From the NCBI GenBank assembly GCA_015068455.1, contig SVKO01000002.1, positions 124,001-188,000 of the forward strand: a stretch of DNA of 64,000 nucleotides, in the 5' to 3' direction. The position numbers were made by a program, and so were the translations under genes. How positions within the stretch are numbered: the stretch's first letter is position 1; every line of letters starts with the position of its first letter. Under the pieces are notes generated by a model. The model was given only the letters and a program-made list of their open reading frames with translations, ran no database searches and was not told where the DNA came from. The stretch comes from Oscillospiraceae bacterium. GTDB lineage: Bacteria > Bacillota > Clostridia > Oscillospirales > Oscillospiraceae. Shown here one piece after another: positions 24,024-32,428 of this stretch.

Positions 24024-25244
24024 TCACGTCTCCTTCGCCGATAGATCCACCTGCCGGCGGAGGATAGAAAGCTCCGGCACGGGGCGGGGCAGCCGCATCA
24101 ATAATTCCATCTGCGGCACCCGGGGCTCGGAGATCGGCGTGCCGTCGGGCAGAAGCATTTGCGGCGCGGTGAAGCAGACCGGGCGGACGTCCGGCCCCAC
24201 CAGCTCCAATGTATCGCCGGCGGCGAACTTATTTCGCAGGCTCAGCTTTGCCAGACCGTCGGGCGTATGACCCGTGACCACGGCGCAGACCTGATACTCG
24301 CGGATATAGCGGGAATTGTCCACATACTGTCCGGGCTCGCCGTAGAAGAAGCCCGTGGAATAGCGGCGGTGGGAGACCTTCTCCACCTCGTCGCGCCAGA
24401 CGGGGTCCAGGGGGACGCCCGCGGCCGCGGCGTCGAGCCCGTGGCGGTAGGCCCCGGTGACGATGGCGGCGTAGTAAGCGGACTTGGCCCGGCCCTCGAT
24501 CTTGAGGCAGTCCAGATCCATCAGATCATCCAGATGGTCGATCATGCACATGTCCCGGCTGTTCATGATGAAGGTGCCCTTTTCGTCCTCAAAGACGGGG
24601 AAGTACTCGCCGGGGCGTTTTTCCTCCATGAGGGCGTATTTGTAGCGGCAGGGCTGGGCGCAGGCGCCGCGCTGGGGGTCGCGCCCGGTCATGTAGTTCG
24701 ACAGCAGGCAGCGGCCGGACCAGGATACGCACATGGCCCCGTGGCAGAAGACCTCCAGCTCCAGCTCGGCGGGCGCTTTTTCCCGGATCCCGCGGATCTC
24801 CGGCAGGCTCAGCTCTCGGGCCAGCACCACACGCTTTGCCCCCATCTCGTACCAGGCTCTGGCGGTTTCGTAATTCGATACCGACACCTGGGTGGAGACG
24901 TGGCGCTCGCAGCGGGGCGCATAGCGCTCGGCCAGCCGCCAGGCGCCCAGATCCGCGATGATCAGCGCGTCCACGCCGATCTCGTTCAGCAGCTCCAGAT
25001 GTGCCGGCAGGCGGGCGATTTCATCATTTCTCGCCAGGGTGTTGACGGTCACATGGGTGCGCACGCCGTGGGCGTGGGCGTAGGCGACGGCCTCGGGCAG
25101 CTCCTCGGGGCTGAAATTGCCCGCAAAGGAGCGCATGCCGAAGCTGGTGCCGGCCAGATACACCGCGTCCGCGCCGTAGGCGACGGCCATGCGCAGCCGC
25201 TCCATATCCCCGGCGGGGGAGAGAAGTTCCGGTTTTTTTCTCAT
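24024..25244 (-). CDS. U32 peptidase family protein (TrhP-type tRNA hydroxylation)
   Basis: A 406-residue protein of the U32 collagenase-like family. Members such as TrhP/YegQ are needed for prephenate-dependent 5-hydroxyuridine formation in tRNA rather than for proteolysis. The family signature EVFCHGAMCVSWSGRCLLS is present, with further cysteines (GACAQPCRYKY) typical of metal or Fe-S binding. The ATG at 25244 is one base after the mltG stop. The open frame extends further upstream, but that part lies inside mltG. The mltG-U32 pairing is common in Firmicutes. Confidence 0.88.
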   Translation of the reverse strand: MRKKPELLSPAGDMERLRMAVAYGADAVYLAGTSFGMRSFAGNFSPEELPEAVAYAHAHGVRTHVTVNTLARNDEIARLPAHLELLNEIGVDALIIADLGAWRLAERYAPRCERHVSTQVSVSNYETARAWYEMGAKRVVLARELSLPEIRGIREKAPAELELEVFCHGAMCVSWSGRCLLSNYMTGRDPQRGACAQPCRYKYALMEEKRPGEYFPVFEDEKGTFIMNSRDMCMIDHLDDLMDLDCLKIEGRAKSAYYAAIVTGAYRHGLDAAAAGVPLDPVWRDEVEKVSHRRYSTGFFYGEPGQYVDNSRYIREYQVCAVVTGHTPDGLAKLSLRNKFAAGDTLELVGPDVRPVCFTAPQMLLPDGTPISEPRVPQMELLMRLPRPVPELSILRRQVDLSAKET

Positions 25245-25245
25245 A

Positions 25246-26583
25246 TCAGTGATTTCCGACGTATTCGTCGCTGGCCAGGAATTCTTCGAATTCGTCCCAG
25301 TCGTTGTAGAAGTGGTTGAATCCGTCCTTGCCGGTGGCAAAGTAATAGAAATCGGTATCGTCGGGATTCAGGGCGGCGTTGATGGCCTCGATGCCGGGGT
25401 TGTCAATGGGACCCGCGGGCAGCCCGGGATAGACGTAGGTGTTGTAGGGGTTGTCAAGTTTTGTATCGAAGGTCGTGCCCATCTGATCGGCGGCGTAGAA
25501 TACCGTGGAGTCCATCTGCAAAAGGCGCAGGCTCTCGCTGTTCAGGCGGTTGTACAGCAGCGAGGACATGATCGGCATTTCCTCAGGTACCGCGGCCTCC
25601 TCCTGAAGCATGGAGGCGATCGCCAGGATCTCGCGGACGTTGTAGCCGATGGAGGCCATTCTGGATTCCATGTTTTCGTCGATGCGCTCGTCGAAGTTGG
25701 CCAGGAATTTATCCAGCACGCTTTCCGGATCGTCTGTCAGGTAGAATTCATAGGTATCGGGGAAGAGGAAGCCCTCCAGCCGGTTTGCGCTGCCGTATTC
25801 CAGACCCTCCAGGAAATCGTAGTCAAACTCGTAGTTGGCGGCGGTTTTTGCCAGATCCTCCGCCTTGCAGACGCCGTCCTGCTCCAATTGCTCAAAAATC
25901 TCGGCGCAGGTCTTGCCCTCGACAATGGTGACGGTGGTCGTCATGCGGTTGTAGCTGCCCTGCATGCCGCTCACCAGCGCGTGATAGTCGTACTGGGTGT
26001 TGAGCTCGTACACGCCGGGGGAGACCTTCTCCTCCACGTGGGAGTACTTGCCGTAAACCTTGAACAGCCAGGGGTAGTTGATGAGCCCCGCTCTGTGGAG
26101 CTTTTCCGTGATTTTGTTGAGGTTATCGCCTTCGCTGATGGAAACCGTGGCGGTGGAGTCGCCTTTGGTCAGGGCCAGCACGTCGTCGGCGCACAGCCAG
26201 GCGAATTTCGCGATGGTGATGGCCGCGGCTGCCACGAGGGCAAAATAGATCACGTTGCCGAAAATGGACATGGCAAGAGAATCCTTGCGCTTGTGGCGGC
26301 GGCTGTCGCGGCGGCGGCGGAAAAAGCCGGGCCTCTTGCGCCGCTGGGGCACGGCGTACTGCGGCTCCGCCGGCTCCGGGTCTGCCTCGGGTTTCTCATA
26401 GGCGTCGTCAAAAACGATGTCGAATTCATCTTCCGGTTCAGGCAGCGGCTCCGGTTCCGGCGCAGGGGTGCGGTCGGGAAGGGGGGCGGGCTCGTCCATA
26501 TGCAGTTCCTGCTTCAGTTCGTTGATGAGGTTGTTGAGCTCCTCCGTTGCGCTGCCGGGGGTTTGATTGTTCTGTTCAGCCAT
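25246..26583 (-). CDS. mltG: endolytic murein transglycosylase MltG
   Basis: A 445-residue inner-membrane lytic transglycosylase (YceG family) that cuts nascent glycan strands and helps set their length. A long charged, proline-rich cytoplasmic part (residues 1-115) precedes one membrane segment (about 122-145). A LysM-like subdomain follows, then the catalytic domain with the glutamate-containing motif AIASMLQEEA and GLPAGPIDNPG. ATG 26583 is chosen because it lies 10 bases after the DJ-1 gene and gives the normal polar N terminus. Confidence 0.93.
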   Translation of the reverse strand: MAEQNNQTPGSATEELNNLINELKQELHMDEPAPLPDRTPAPEPEPLPEPEDEFDIVFDDAYEKPEADPEPAEPQYAVPQRRKRPGFFRRRRDSRRHKRKDSLAMSIFGNVIYFALVAAAAITIAKFAWLCADDVLALTKGDSTATVSISEGDNLNKITEKLHRAGLINYPWLFKVYGKYSHVEEKVSPGVYELNTQYDYHALVSGMQGSYNRMTTTVTIVEGKTCAEIFEQLEQDGVCKAEDLAKTAANYEFDYDFLEGLEYGSANRLEGFLFPDTYEFYLTDDPESVLDKFLANFDERIDENMESRMASIGYNVREILAIASMLQEEAAVPEEMPIMSSLLYNRLNSESLRLLQMDSTVFYAADQMGTTFDTKLDNPYNTYVYPGLPAGPIDNPGIEAINAALNPDDTDFYYFATGKDGFNHFYNDWDEFEEFLASDEYVGNH

Positions 26584-26593
26584 GGCGTTCCTC

Positions 26594-27151
26594 TTATTCC
26601 GGGCGGGCCAGCCGGTAGACAAGCCCGTCATAGACCTTCTTTGCGGTTTCTTTGCCCCGCAGCGCCCGCACCAGCAGCAGGCCGAAATCGATGGCCGTGC
26701 CGGGACCGGCGCCGGTGAGCAGTTTGCCGTCTTGCACGGCGGCGGCGCCGGACTGCATCTGCGCGCTGCCCATCTGGGATTCCAGACCGGGATAGCAGGT
26801 GGCCTTTTTGCCGTCGGTGATCCCGAGCTTTGCCAGGATGGTGGGTGCGGCGCAGATGGCGGCCACCCAGCGGCCGCCTGCCCAGGCATGGCACACCGCG
26901 TCCAGAGCGGCGGGGCAGTCCAGGATCGAGTGCACGCCGCCCATGCCGCCGGGCAGGACGATCATTTCCATTTCGTCAAGATTCATTTCTTCGGCTGTGA
27001 TATCGGCGCACACGGCGATGCCGTGGCCGCCGGGGATCTCGCGGCCGCCGAGGCCGACAAACTGCACCGGCACGTCCGCTCTGCGCAGGATGTCGCAGGG
27101 AGCGATGGCCTCGGTTTCTTCAAATCCGTTGCCCAGGAGAATATATACCAT
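26594..27151 (-). CDS. DJ-1/PfpI family protein
   Basis: A 185-residue protein of the DJ-1/ThiJ/PfpI superfamily. The nucleophile elbow AAICAAP carries the reactive Cys, and a conserved Glu is near the N terminus (GFEETEA). Such proteins act as chaperones, glyoxalases or deglycases; the exact activity is unclear. It sits between tmk and mltG, three bases from the tmk stop, in the leftward operon. A methylglyoxal synthase gene lies elsewhere in this window, but no link is shown. Confidence 0.88.
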   Translation of the reverse strand: MVYILLGNGFEETEAIAPCDILRRADVPVQFVGLGGREIPGGHGIAVCADITAEEMNLDEMEMIVLPGGMGGVHSILDCPAALDAVCHAWAGGRWVAAICAAPTILAKLGITDGKKATCYPGLESQMGSAQMQSGAAAVQDGKLLTGAGPGTAIDFGLLLVRALRGKETAKKVYDGLVYRLARPE

Positions 27152-27154
27152 AGT

Positions 27155-27823
27155 TTATCCCTCCAAACAGTTGCTTGCCAGTCGGAATACTTCTTCGTGA
27201 ATATCTTCCATGGAGCGCATGGCGCCGTCGCGGTCGCAGCGGACGATGCGCCATCCGTAGAACTCCGCGGCCTGCTTACCGGTCAGGCGGCAGGTGCGGA
27301 GATACGCCAGATCTTTTTCGTGGATATCGGCGTGGGTGTTGGTGCTGTGCTCGCGCCTGCGCATGAGCTGCTCGGTGAGCTCGATGGGGGCGTCGAGATA
27401 GATGACCAGATCCGGCCGCGGCAGGCCCATGAGGTCGAATTCCGTCTCATAGAGCCACTGATAATACTTCATCCTTCGGGCGGGCTCCACCTTGCTGGCC
27501 TGATGCACCGCGTTGGAGGTGGTGTAGCGGTCGCAGAGCATCACGCCGCCGGATTCATAGTATTCGCCCCAGATTTTTTTGTATGAGGCATAGCGGTCCG
27601 CCGCGTAAAAAATGGAAGCGGCGAAGGGATTGACGTCGGCGGGGGAGGATCCGAATTCGCCGCCCAGGTACATGCGGATCAGAGCCGAGGACGGCTCGGA
27701 ATACTGGGGGAATACGACGGTACGGAAATCCAGGCCGGTTTCGGCCAGCCGGTTCTTCAGCAGGGAGAACTGGGTGGATTTTCCCACCCCGTCGGTGCCC
27801 TCGAGTACAATGAGCTTACCCAT
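27155..27823 (-). CDS. tmk: thymidylate kinase
   Basis: A 222-residue dTMP kinase that makes dTDP for DNA synthesis. The P-loop GTDGVGKST near the N terminus and the CDRYTTSNAVHQ motif (the DRY segment that positions dTMP) are clear, with a lid rich in Arg (RRREHSTNTHAD). Its start overlaps the end of tagA by eight bases. This form is slightly longer than the E. coli enzyme. Confidence 0.92.
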   Translation of the reverse strand: MGKLIVLEGTDGVGKSTQFSLLKNRLAETGLDFRTVVFPQYSEPSSALIRMYLGGEFGSSPADVNPFAASIFYAADRYASYKKIWGEYYESGGVMLCDRYTTSNAVHQASKVEPARRMKYYQWLYETEFDLMGLPRPDLVIYLDAPIELTEQLMRRREHSTNTHADIHEKDLAYLRTCRLTGKQAAEFYGWRIVRCDRDGAMRSMEDIHEEVFRLASNCLEG

Positions 27824-28550
27824 GGCTGTTTCCTCCCCGCATCCGCTGCGCCAGCACCGCCAGCACGAATTTCGGAAGCCGCATCATCCGGCCGATGCGC
27901 TTCGGCTCCTTGATGAGCCGGTAGAGCCATTCCAGCTGCAGCCGGATCATCCAGTCCGGCGCCCGCTTGACCGTGCCGGCAAAGCCGTCAAGGCTGCCGC
28001 CCAGGCCGATCATCATGGGTACGTTCAGATCGTCCCGGTGCGCGTGCATAAAGATCTCCTGCTTCGGCGCGCCGAGGCAGACGAACAGGGCGTCGGGCTT
28101 CGAGGCGTTGATTTTCTCGATCACCGGCGCCTCATCCTTGAAGTATCCGTCCGCCGTGCCGCAGATGCACAGCCCGGGATGCTTTTTTTTCATATTTTCC
28201 GCGGCCTGCTCCGCAATTCCCGGCTTGCCGCCGAGAAGATAGAGCCGCTTTCCGGTTTCCTCCAGAATGCCCAGAAGATTGGCCGCAAAGTCGATGCCGG
28301 CGACCTTTTCCTTCAGGGGGGTGCCCAGGAGCTTCGCGCCCAGCACGGTGCCCGCCCCGTCGGGCAGGACCAGAGCGGCGCCGTTCAGAATGGCGCGGAA
28401 GTTCTCATCATGCATGGCCTCGTAGACGATCTCCGCGTTCGGGGTCACGCAGTAGGCATGACCTGGCTGGGAGAGCAGGGCCTTCGCTTTTTCTATGGCT
28501 TCCGCCATTGTGACGTTGTCGAATCCAACGCCCATCACGTCAGTTCTCAT
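27816..28550 (-). CDS. tagA: WecG/TagA/CpsF family glycosyltransferase
   Basis: A 244-residue family-26 glycosyltransferase. TagA-type members move N-acetylmannosamine onto undecaprenyl-PP-GlcNAc at the membrane face in the first committed step of wall-polymer linkage-unit synthesis. Motifs are TPNAEIVYEA, LPDGAGTV with the catalytic Asp, and FVCLGAPKQE. The C-terminal tail is basic and suits membrane association. Such wall polymers are the ligand class for SLH domains, which fits the many SLH proteins here. Confidence 0.88.
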   Translation of the reverse strand: MRTDVMGVGFDNVTMAEAIEKAKALLSQPGHAYCVTPNAEIVYEAMHDENFRAILNGAALVLPDGAGTVLGAKLLGTPLKEKVAGIDFAANLLGILEETGKRLYLLGGKPGIAEQAAENMKKKHPGLCICGTADGYFKDEAPVIEKINASKPDALFVCLGAPKQEIFMHAHRDDLNVPMMIGLGGSLDGFAGTVKRAPDWMIRLQLEWLYRLIKEPKRIGRMMRLPKFVLAVLAQRMRGGNSHG

Positions 28551-28560
28551 AGAATTCCTC

Positions 28561-29031
28561 TCATTCGATCAGATCGGCGGCTGTCATCCGGCAGTATTCG
28601 ATCAGCGCTTCGGGCGAAAGGAGCATCTGCACGCCCCGGGCCCCGGCGCTGACGCCGATTTCGTCGTACAGGAGGGCGGCCTCCTCAATGTAGGTGGGGT
28701 ATTGCTTTTTCATGCCCACGGGACTGCATCCGCCGCGGATATAACCCGTCAGGCCCAGCAGTTCGCGGACATGGATCATCTCGACCTTTTTGTTTTTGGA
28801 GATCTTCGCCGCCTTTTTCAGGTCGAGTTCGCAGCACACGGGGATGCAGAACACGCAGATGCCGGTTTTGTCGCCCCGGGCCACCAGGGTCTTGAAGATC
28901 TGCTCCGGCGGCATGCCCAGTTCCTCTGCGGCGTGCAGGCCGCTGAGGTCGGATTCGTCCACCGCATATTCCTGCACGCGGATGGGAATGCCCGCCTGCG
29001 CCATCAGCCGCATGGCGTTGGTTTTGGTCAT
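28561..29031 (-). CDS. ybaK: YbaK/EbsC-type Cys-tRNA(Pro) deacylase
   Basis: A 156-residue trans-editing protein of the YbaK/ProX superfamily that hydrolyses mischarged Cys-tRNA(Pro). The conserved lysine region (IFKTLVARGD), VCCELDLKKAAKISKNKKV and the late GYIRGGCSPVGMKK match YbaK proper. ATG 29031 has GGAGGG upstream. It is the first gene of the leftward operon and is divergent from a second YbaK-superfamily gene, with shared promoter DNA. Confidence 0.9.
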   Translation of the reverse strand: MTKTNAMRLMAQAGIPIRVQEYAVDESDLSGLHAAEELGMPPEQIFKTLVARGDKTGICVFCIPVCCELDLKKAAKISKNKKVEMIHVRELLGLTGYIRGGCSPVGMKKQYPTYIEEAALLYDEIGVSAGARGVQMLLSPEALIEYCRMTAADLIE

Positions 29032-29077
29032 GGATTCCCTCCGATCTGCGCGCAGATGCGCATGTTTTTCCATCATC

Positions 29078-29129
29078 ATTATACAGCATATGTCAACCGG
29101 TTGCAATTCCCGCGGAACCGTGCTATGAT
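29078..29129. promoter_or_regulatory. back-to-back promoters sharing one -35 hexamer
   Basis: The self-complementary hexamer TTGCAA (29101-29106) is followed on the plus strand by 17 bases and TATGAT (29124-29129). On the minus strand it is followed by 17 bases and TATAAT (29083-29078). Both spacings are ideal, so one -35 box can serve the two divergent YbaK-type genes. The palindrome CAACCGGTTG (29094-29103) overlaps it. Confidence 0.7.
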
Positions 29130-29162
29130 TTGAGCGATACCGAGAAAAAGGGGAGATTATTT

Positions 29163-29636
29163 GTGTCGATCGAAAAGGTGAGAGCCTACTTTGAGCCCTA
29201 TGGCATAAGCCCGCGCATCCGGGAAATGGAGCTGTCCTCCGCCACGGTGGAGCTGGCCGCCCTGGCCGTGGGCGTGGAGGGTGCGCGCATTGCGAAGACC
29301 CTTTCTTTTTTGACAAAGCAGGGCCCCATTCTCGTGGTGGTGGCCGGCGACGCCAAGGTGGACAACAGCAAATACAAGCATACCTTCGGCCAGAAGGCGA
29401 GCATGATCAAATTCGACGATGTGGAGGCGCTGATCGGCCATGCCGTGGGCGGCGTGTGCCCCTTTGCGATCAACGACGGCGTGAAGACCTATCTCGACGA
29501 GTCCCTCAAACGGTTTGCCACGGTGTTCCCCGCCTGCGGCAGCGGCAATTCCGCCATCGAGCTTACGATCCCCGAGCTGGAGCGGTACGCACAGAATTTT
29601 GAGGGCTGGGTCAACGTGACCAAGGAGGATGCATAA
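29163..29636 (+). CDS. YbaK/ProX-superfamily aminoacyl-tRNA editing protein
   Basis: A 157-residue second member of the YbaK/ProX superfamily, only distantly similar to the ybaK next to it. It shows the central lysine region ([15 protein letters not shown]) and the late [23 protein letters not shown]. The amino acid it edits is unknown. GTG 29163 is chosen because GGGGAG lies eight bases upstream. The fumC start overlaps its stop codon by one base, so the two are translationally coupled. Confidence 0.85.
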   Translation: MSIEKVRAYFEPYGISPRIREMELSSATVELAALAVGVEGARIAKTLSFLTKQGPILVVVAGDAKVDNSKYKHTFGQKASMIKFDDVEALIGHAVGGVCPFAINDGVKTYLDESLKRFATVFPACGSGNSAIELTIPELERYAQNFEGWVNVTKEDA

Positions 29637-31003
29637 TGGATCAAGTACGTATTGAGCACGATTCCATGGGTGAGATCGCGGTCCCGGCGGATTGCCATTG
29701 GGGCGCCCAGACCCAGCGGAGCCTGGAACATTTCCGCATCGGCACGGAGAAGATGCCGCGGCAGATCATCGAGGCGTTTGCCATTCTCAAAAAGGCTGCC
29801 GCCAATGCCAATGAGCAGCTCGGCGTGCTGACCCCGGAGCGGGCCGGCCTGATCCGCGCCGTGTGCGACGAGATCCTGGCGGGAAAGCTGTCCGACCAGT
29901 TCCCCCTGGCGGTGTGGCAGACCGGCAGCGGCACCCAGTCCAACATGAACGTCAACGAGGTGATCGCCCACCGGGCCAACGAGCTGGCGGGCTTCGGCCT
30001 CATGCATCCCAACGACCATGTCAACCGCTCCCAAAGCTCCAACGATACCTTCCCCTCGGCCATGCACATCGCCGCGGCCCTGGGCATCAACCGGCGGCTG
30101 ATCCCCGCCATCGAGCGGATGGAGGAGACCATCGCCCGGCTGGAGCTGGAGCATGCCGGCGTCATCAAGACCGGCCGCACCCATCTGCAGGACGCGGTGC
30201 CCATCGCCTTCTCCCAGGAGATGTCCGGCTGGCGGGCCATGCTGCGCGCCTGCCGCCACATGCTGCGCGACAGCCTGCCCGGGCTCTATGCCCTGGCCCT
30301 GGGCGGCACCGCCGTGGGCACCGGCCTGAACGCCCCGGAGGGCTTCGATGACGCTGTGGCGGCCCAGGTGGCGGAGCTGACCGGCCTGCCCTTCGTGACG
30401 GCGGGCAATAAGTTCCACGCCCTCAGCTCCAAGGATGCCGTCGTATTTGCCCACGGAGCCCTCAAGGCCCTGGCGGCGGATCTCATGAAGATCGCCAACG
30501 ACGTGCGCTGGCTTGCCTCCGGACCGCGCTGCGGCCTGGGAGAGATCACGATCCCCGAGAACGAGCCCGGCAGCTCCATCATGCCCGGCAAGGTCAATCC
30601 CACCCAGTGCGAGGCGGTGACCATGGTGGCCGTGCAGGTGATGGGCAACGACGCGGCGGTGGGCTTCGCCGCCAGCCAGGGCAATTTCGAGCTGAACGTC
30701 TTCATGCCCGTGATTTTCTACAACTTCAATCAGTCCGTCATTCTTCTGGCGGACGCCATGGATTCCTTCGTGAAAAACTGCCTGTCCGGCCTGCGGGCCA
30801 ACCGGGAGAAGATGGACGGGAATCTGAGGAAATCGCTGATGCTCGTCACGGCCCTCAATCCCCACATCGGCTACGACAAGGCCGCGAAGGTCGCCAAACT
30901 GGCATTCAAAGAAAACTGCACGCTCCGCGAAGCGGTCGTCAAGCTGGGCTTCATGACCGGCGAGGAATACGACGCCGCCGTCCAGCCGGAAAAAATGGTA
31001 TAA
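29636..31003 (+). CDS. fumC: class II fumarate hydratase
   Basis: A 455-residue class II fumarase (fumarate to malate). Features that separate it from aspartase and argininosuccinate lyase relatives are [14 protein letters not shown], the [11 protein letters not shown] segment with TGRTHLQDA, and the signature [16 protein letters not shown] with the mobile catalytic serine loop. It directly follows the YbaK-superfamily gene (TAATG overlap) and shares the promoter at 29101. No other TCA-cycle gene is in view. Confidence 0.95.
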   Translation: MDQVRIEHDSMGEIAVPADCHWGAQTQRSLEHFRIGTEKMPRQIIEAFAILKKAAANANEQLGVLTPERAGLIRAVCDEILAGKLSDQFPLAVWQTGSGTQSNMNVNEVIAHRANELAGFGLMHPNDHVNRSQSSNDTFPSAMHIAAALGINRRLIPAIERMEETIARLELEHAGVIKTGRTHLQDAVPIAFSQEMSGWRAMLRACRHMLRDSLPGLYALALGGTAVGTGLNAPEGFDDAVAAQVAELTGLPFVTAGNKFHALSSKDAVVFAHGALKALAADLMKIANDVRWLASGPRCGLGEITIPENEPGSSIMPGKVNPTQCEAVTMVAVQVMGNDAAVGFAASQGNFELNVFMPVIFYNFNQSVILLADAMDSFVKNCLSGLRANREKMDGNLRKSLMLVTALNPHIGYDKAAKVAKLAFKENCTLREAVVKLGFMTGEEYDAAVQPEKMV

Positions 31004-31011
31004 AACAAAAA

Positions 31012-31055
31012 ATAAAACCCCCTGCCATCCGTCATGGAGCGGCAGGGAGTTTTTA
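31012..31055. terminator. terminator between fumC and nadE
   Basis: CCCTGCC (31020-31026) pairs with GGCAGGG (31041-31047), with an A run before and a T run after. It serves both converging genes. Confidence 0.75.
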
Positions 31056-31064
31056 TATGGCGTG

Positions 31065-31817
31065 TCAGAAATTGAATACCGGGCCGTCGTAGGGGAAGGT
31101 GGGGAAGACGGAGAGCTTGAACAGGTTCGCCTTGTGGCGGCGGTCGATCTCCTGTTTTGTCGCCTCGTCGTCGCATTCGCCGGTGCGGATATAGCGGTCG
31201 AGCACGGCATAGGTGAAGCCCAGGTTGTCCTCATCGGTTTTGCCGCACAGGCCGTCGATGGGCACCTTGTCCACAAATTCCGAGGGCAGACCCAGATACC
31301 GGCCGATGGCCTTGACCTCCTGCACCGTCAGCTGACAAAGCGGGCCGAAGTCACCGGCGCCGTCGCCGTAGCGGGTGGAGTAGCCCACCCAGTCCTCGGA
31401 GAGGTTGCCCGTGTTGGCCACGCGGCCGTTGTTGCACTGGGACACGGCGTAGAGGGTGGTCATGCGGATGCGCGGGGGCAGGTTGATGCGGGACTGATCG
31501 GACACAAAGCCCACGGCCTCCTCCACGGCGCCGTAGATCGCGTCGTAGGCGGGCTTGATGTTGAGCTCGTAGGAGCGGATGCCCAGATGCTTGACCACGG
31601 CCCGGGCCACGTCGATGTCATGCTGCTCGCCGTTGGGCAGCAGCACGCCGATCACCCGGTCGGCGCCCAGGGCCTGCACGCACACCGCGGCGGTGACGGT
31701 GGAATCCTTGCCGCCGGAGATGCCGATGACGGCGTTGCAGCCGGGGCCGTTGACCGAGAACCAGTCCCGGGTCCATTCGATCACGTCTTTTGTCACTTTT
31801 TGTACGTCAAAACTCAT
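31065..31817 (-). CDS. nadE: ammonia-dependent NAD+ synthase
   Basis: A 250-residue NadE that amidates deamido-NAD. The PP-loop ISGGKDSTVTAA is clear, and GYSTRYGDGAGDFGPL matches the deamido-NAD site. No nitrilase (glutaminase) domain is present, so free ammonia is the likely nitrogen source. It is the last gene of the hisS-aspS-aldolase-nadE operon, 25 bases after the aldolase gene. Confidence 0.93.
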   Translation of the reverse strand: MSFDVQKVTKDVIEWTRDWFSVNGPGCNAVIGISGGKDSTVTAAVCVQALGADRVIGVLLPNGEQHDIDVARAVVKHLGIRSYELNIKPAYDAIYGAVEEAVGFVSDQSRINLPPRIRMTTLYAVSQCNNGRVANTGNLSEDWVGYSTRYGDGAGDFGPLCQLTVQEVKAIGRYLGLPSEFVDKVPIDGLCGKTDEDNLGFTYAVLDRYIRTGECDDEATKQEIDRRHKANLFKLSVFPTFPYDGPVFNF

Positions 31818-31842
31818 AAGATTACCTCCATATGGGTCTGTT

Positions 31843-32427
31843 TTATTCCGACGGCAGCGGCACGGGGCCGCCGAGCTGCATGGAAAGCAGGGTGATTTTC
31901 GCGCTGTCTTCGATGTATTCCGCCCGCAGGAGGGCTTCGCCGAGATCCCTGCCCACGGCCAGGGCGCCGTGGTTTGCCATCAGGCAGCCGCCGCGGCCGG
32001 ACAGGACCTCACAGCAGCGCAGGCCGACCTCCCGGGTGCCCGCGGGGGCATAGGCGGCGCAGGGAACTTCGCCGCCCAGGAAGAAGCGCATCTCAATGAG
32101 GCTTTCGGGGATGGACCTGTTTGCGGCGGCAAAGGCGGTGGCATGGGGCGAATGGGTGTGTACGATGGCGCCCACGGCGGGGAAGCGGGCATAGATCTCC
32201 GCGTGCATCCGCCACTCCGAGGACGGGGCAAACCGGCCTTCAAGCACGGCGCCGTCCGGGCGCAGGTGCACGATGTCCTCCGGCGAAAGGGTCTCATAGC
32301 GCACCGAGGTGGGGGTGATCAGCATCCCGCGGTCCGTGCGCACGCTGAGATTGCCCGAGGTGCCGGAGAACAGACCCTCGGCATAGGCCCGCCGGGCGCA
32401 ATCCACCAGGGCCTGGCGCGCGTCCAT
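31843..32427 (-). CDS. class II aldolase/adducin family protein
   Basis: A 194-residue zinc enzyme of the fuculose-phosphate aldolase / ribulose-phosphate 4-epimerase family. Visible are the phosphate-binding SGTSGNLSVR, the zinc histidines in HTHSPHATAFA, and a further histidine in MANHGALAVG. The true sugar phosphate cannot be told. It starts one base after the aspS stop, so it is coupled to it, an odd place for a sugar enzyme. Confidence 0.88.
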   Translation of the reverse strand: MDARQALVDCARRAYAEGLFSGTSGNLSVRTDRGMLITPTSVRYETLSPEDIVHLRPDGAVLEGRFAPSSEWRMHAEIYARFPAVGAIVHTHSPHATAFAAANRSIPESLIEMRFFLGGEVPCAAYAPAGTREVGLRCCEVLSGRGGCLMANHGALAVGRDLGEALLRAEYIEDSAKITLLSMQLGGPVPLPSE

Positions 32428-32428
32428 C

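Noticed and set aside
31843-32427. Calling the aldolase gene fucA or araD
   Set aside because: The family is clear but residues that separate fuculose-phosphate aldolase from the epimerase or other members could not be judged, and no sugar-catabolism genes are adjacent.
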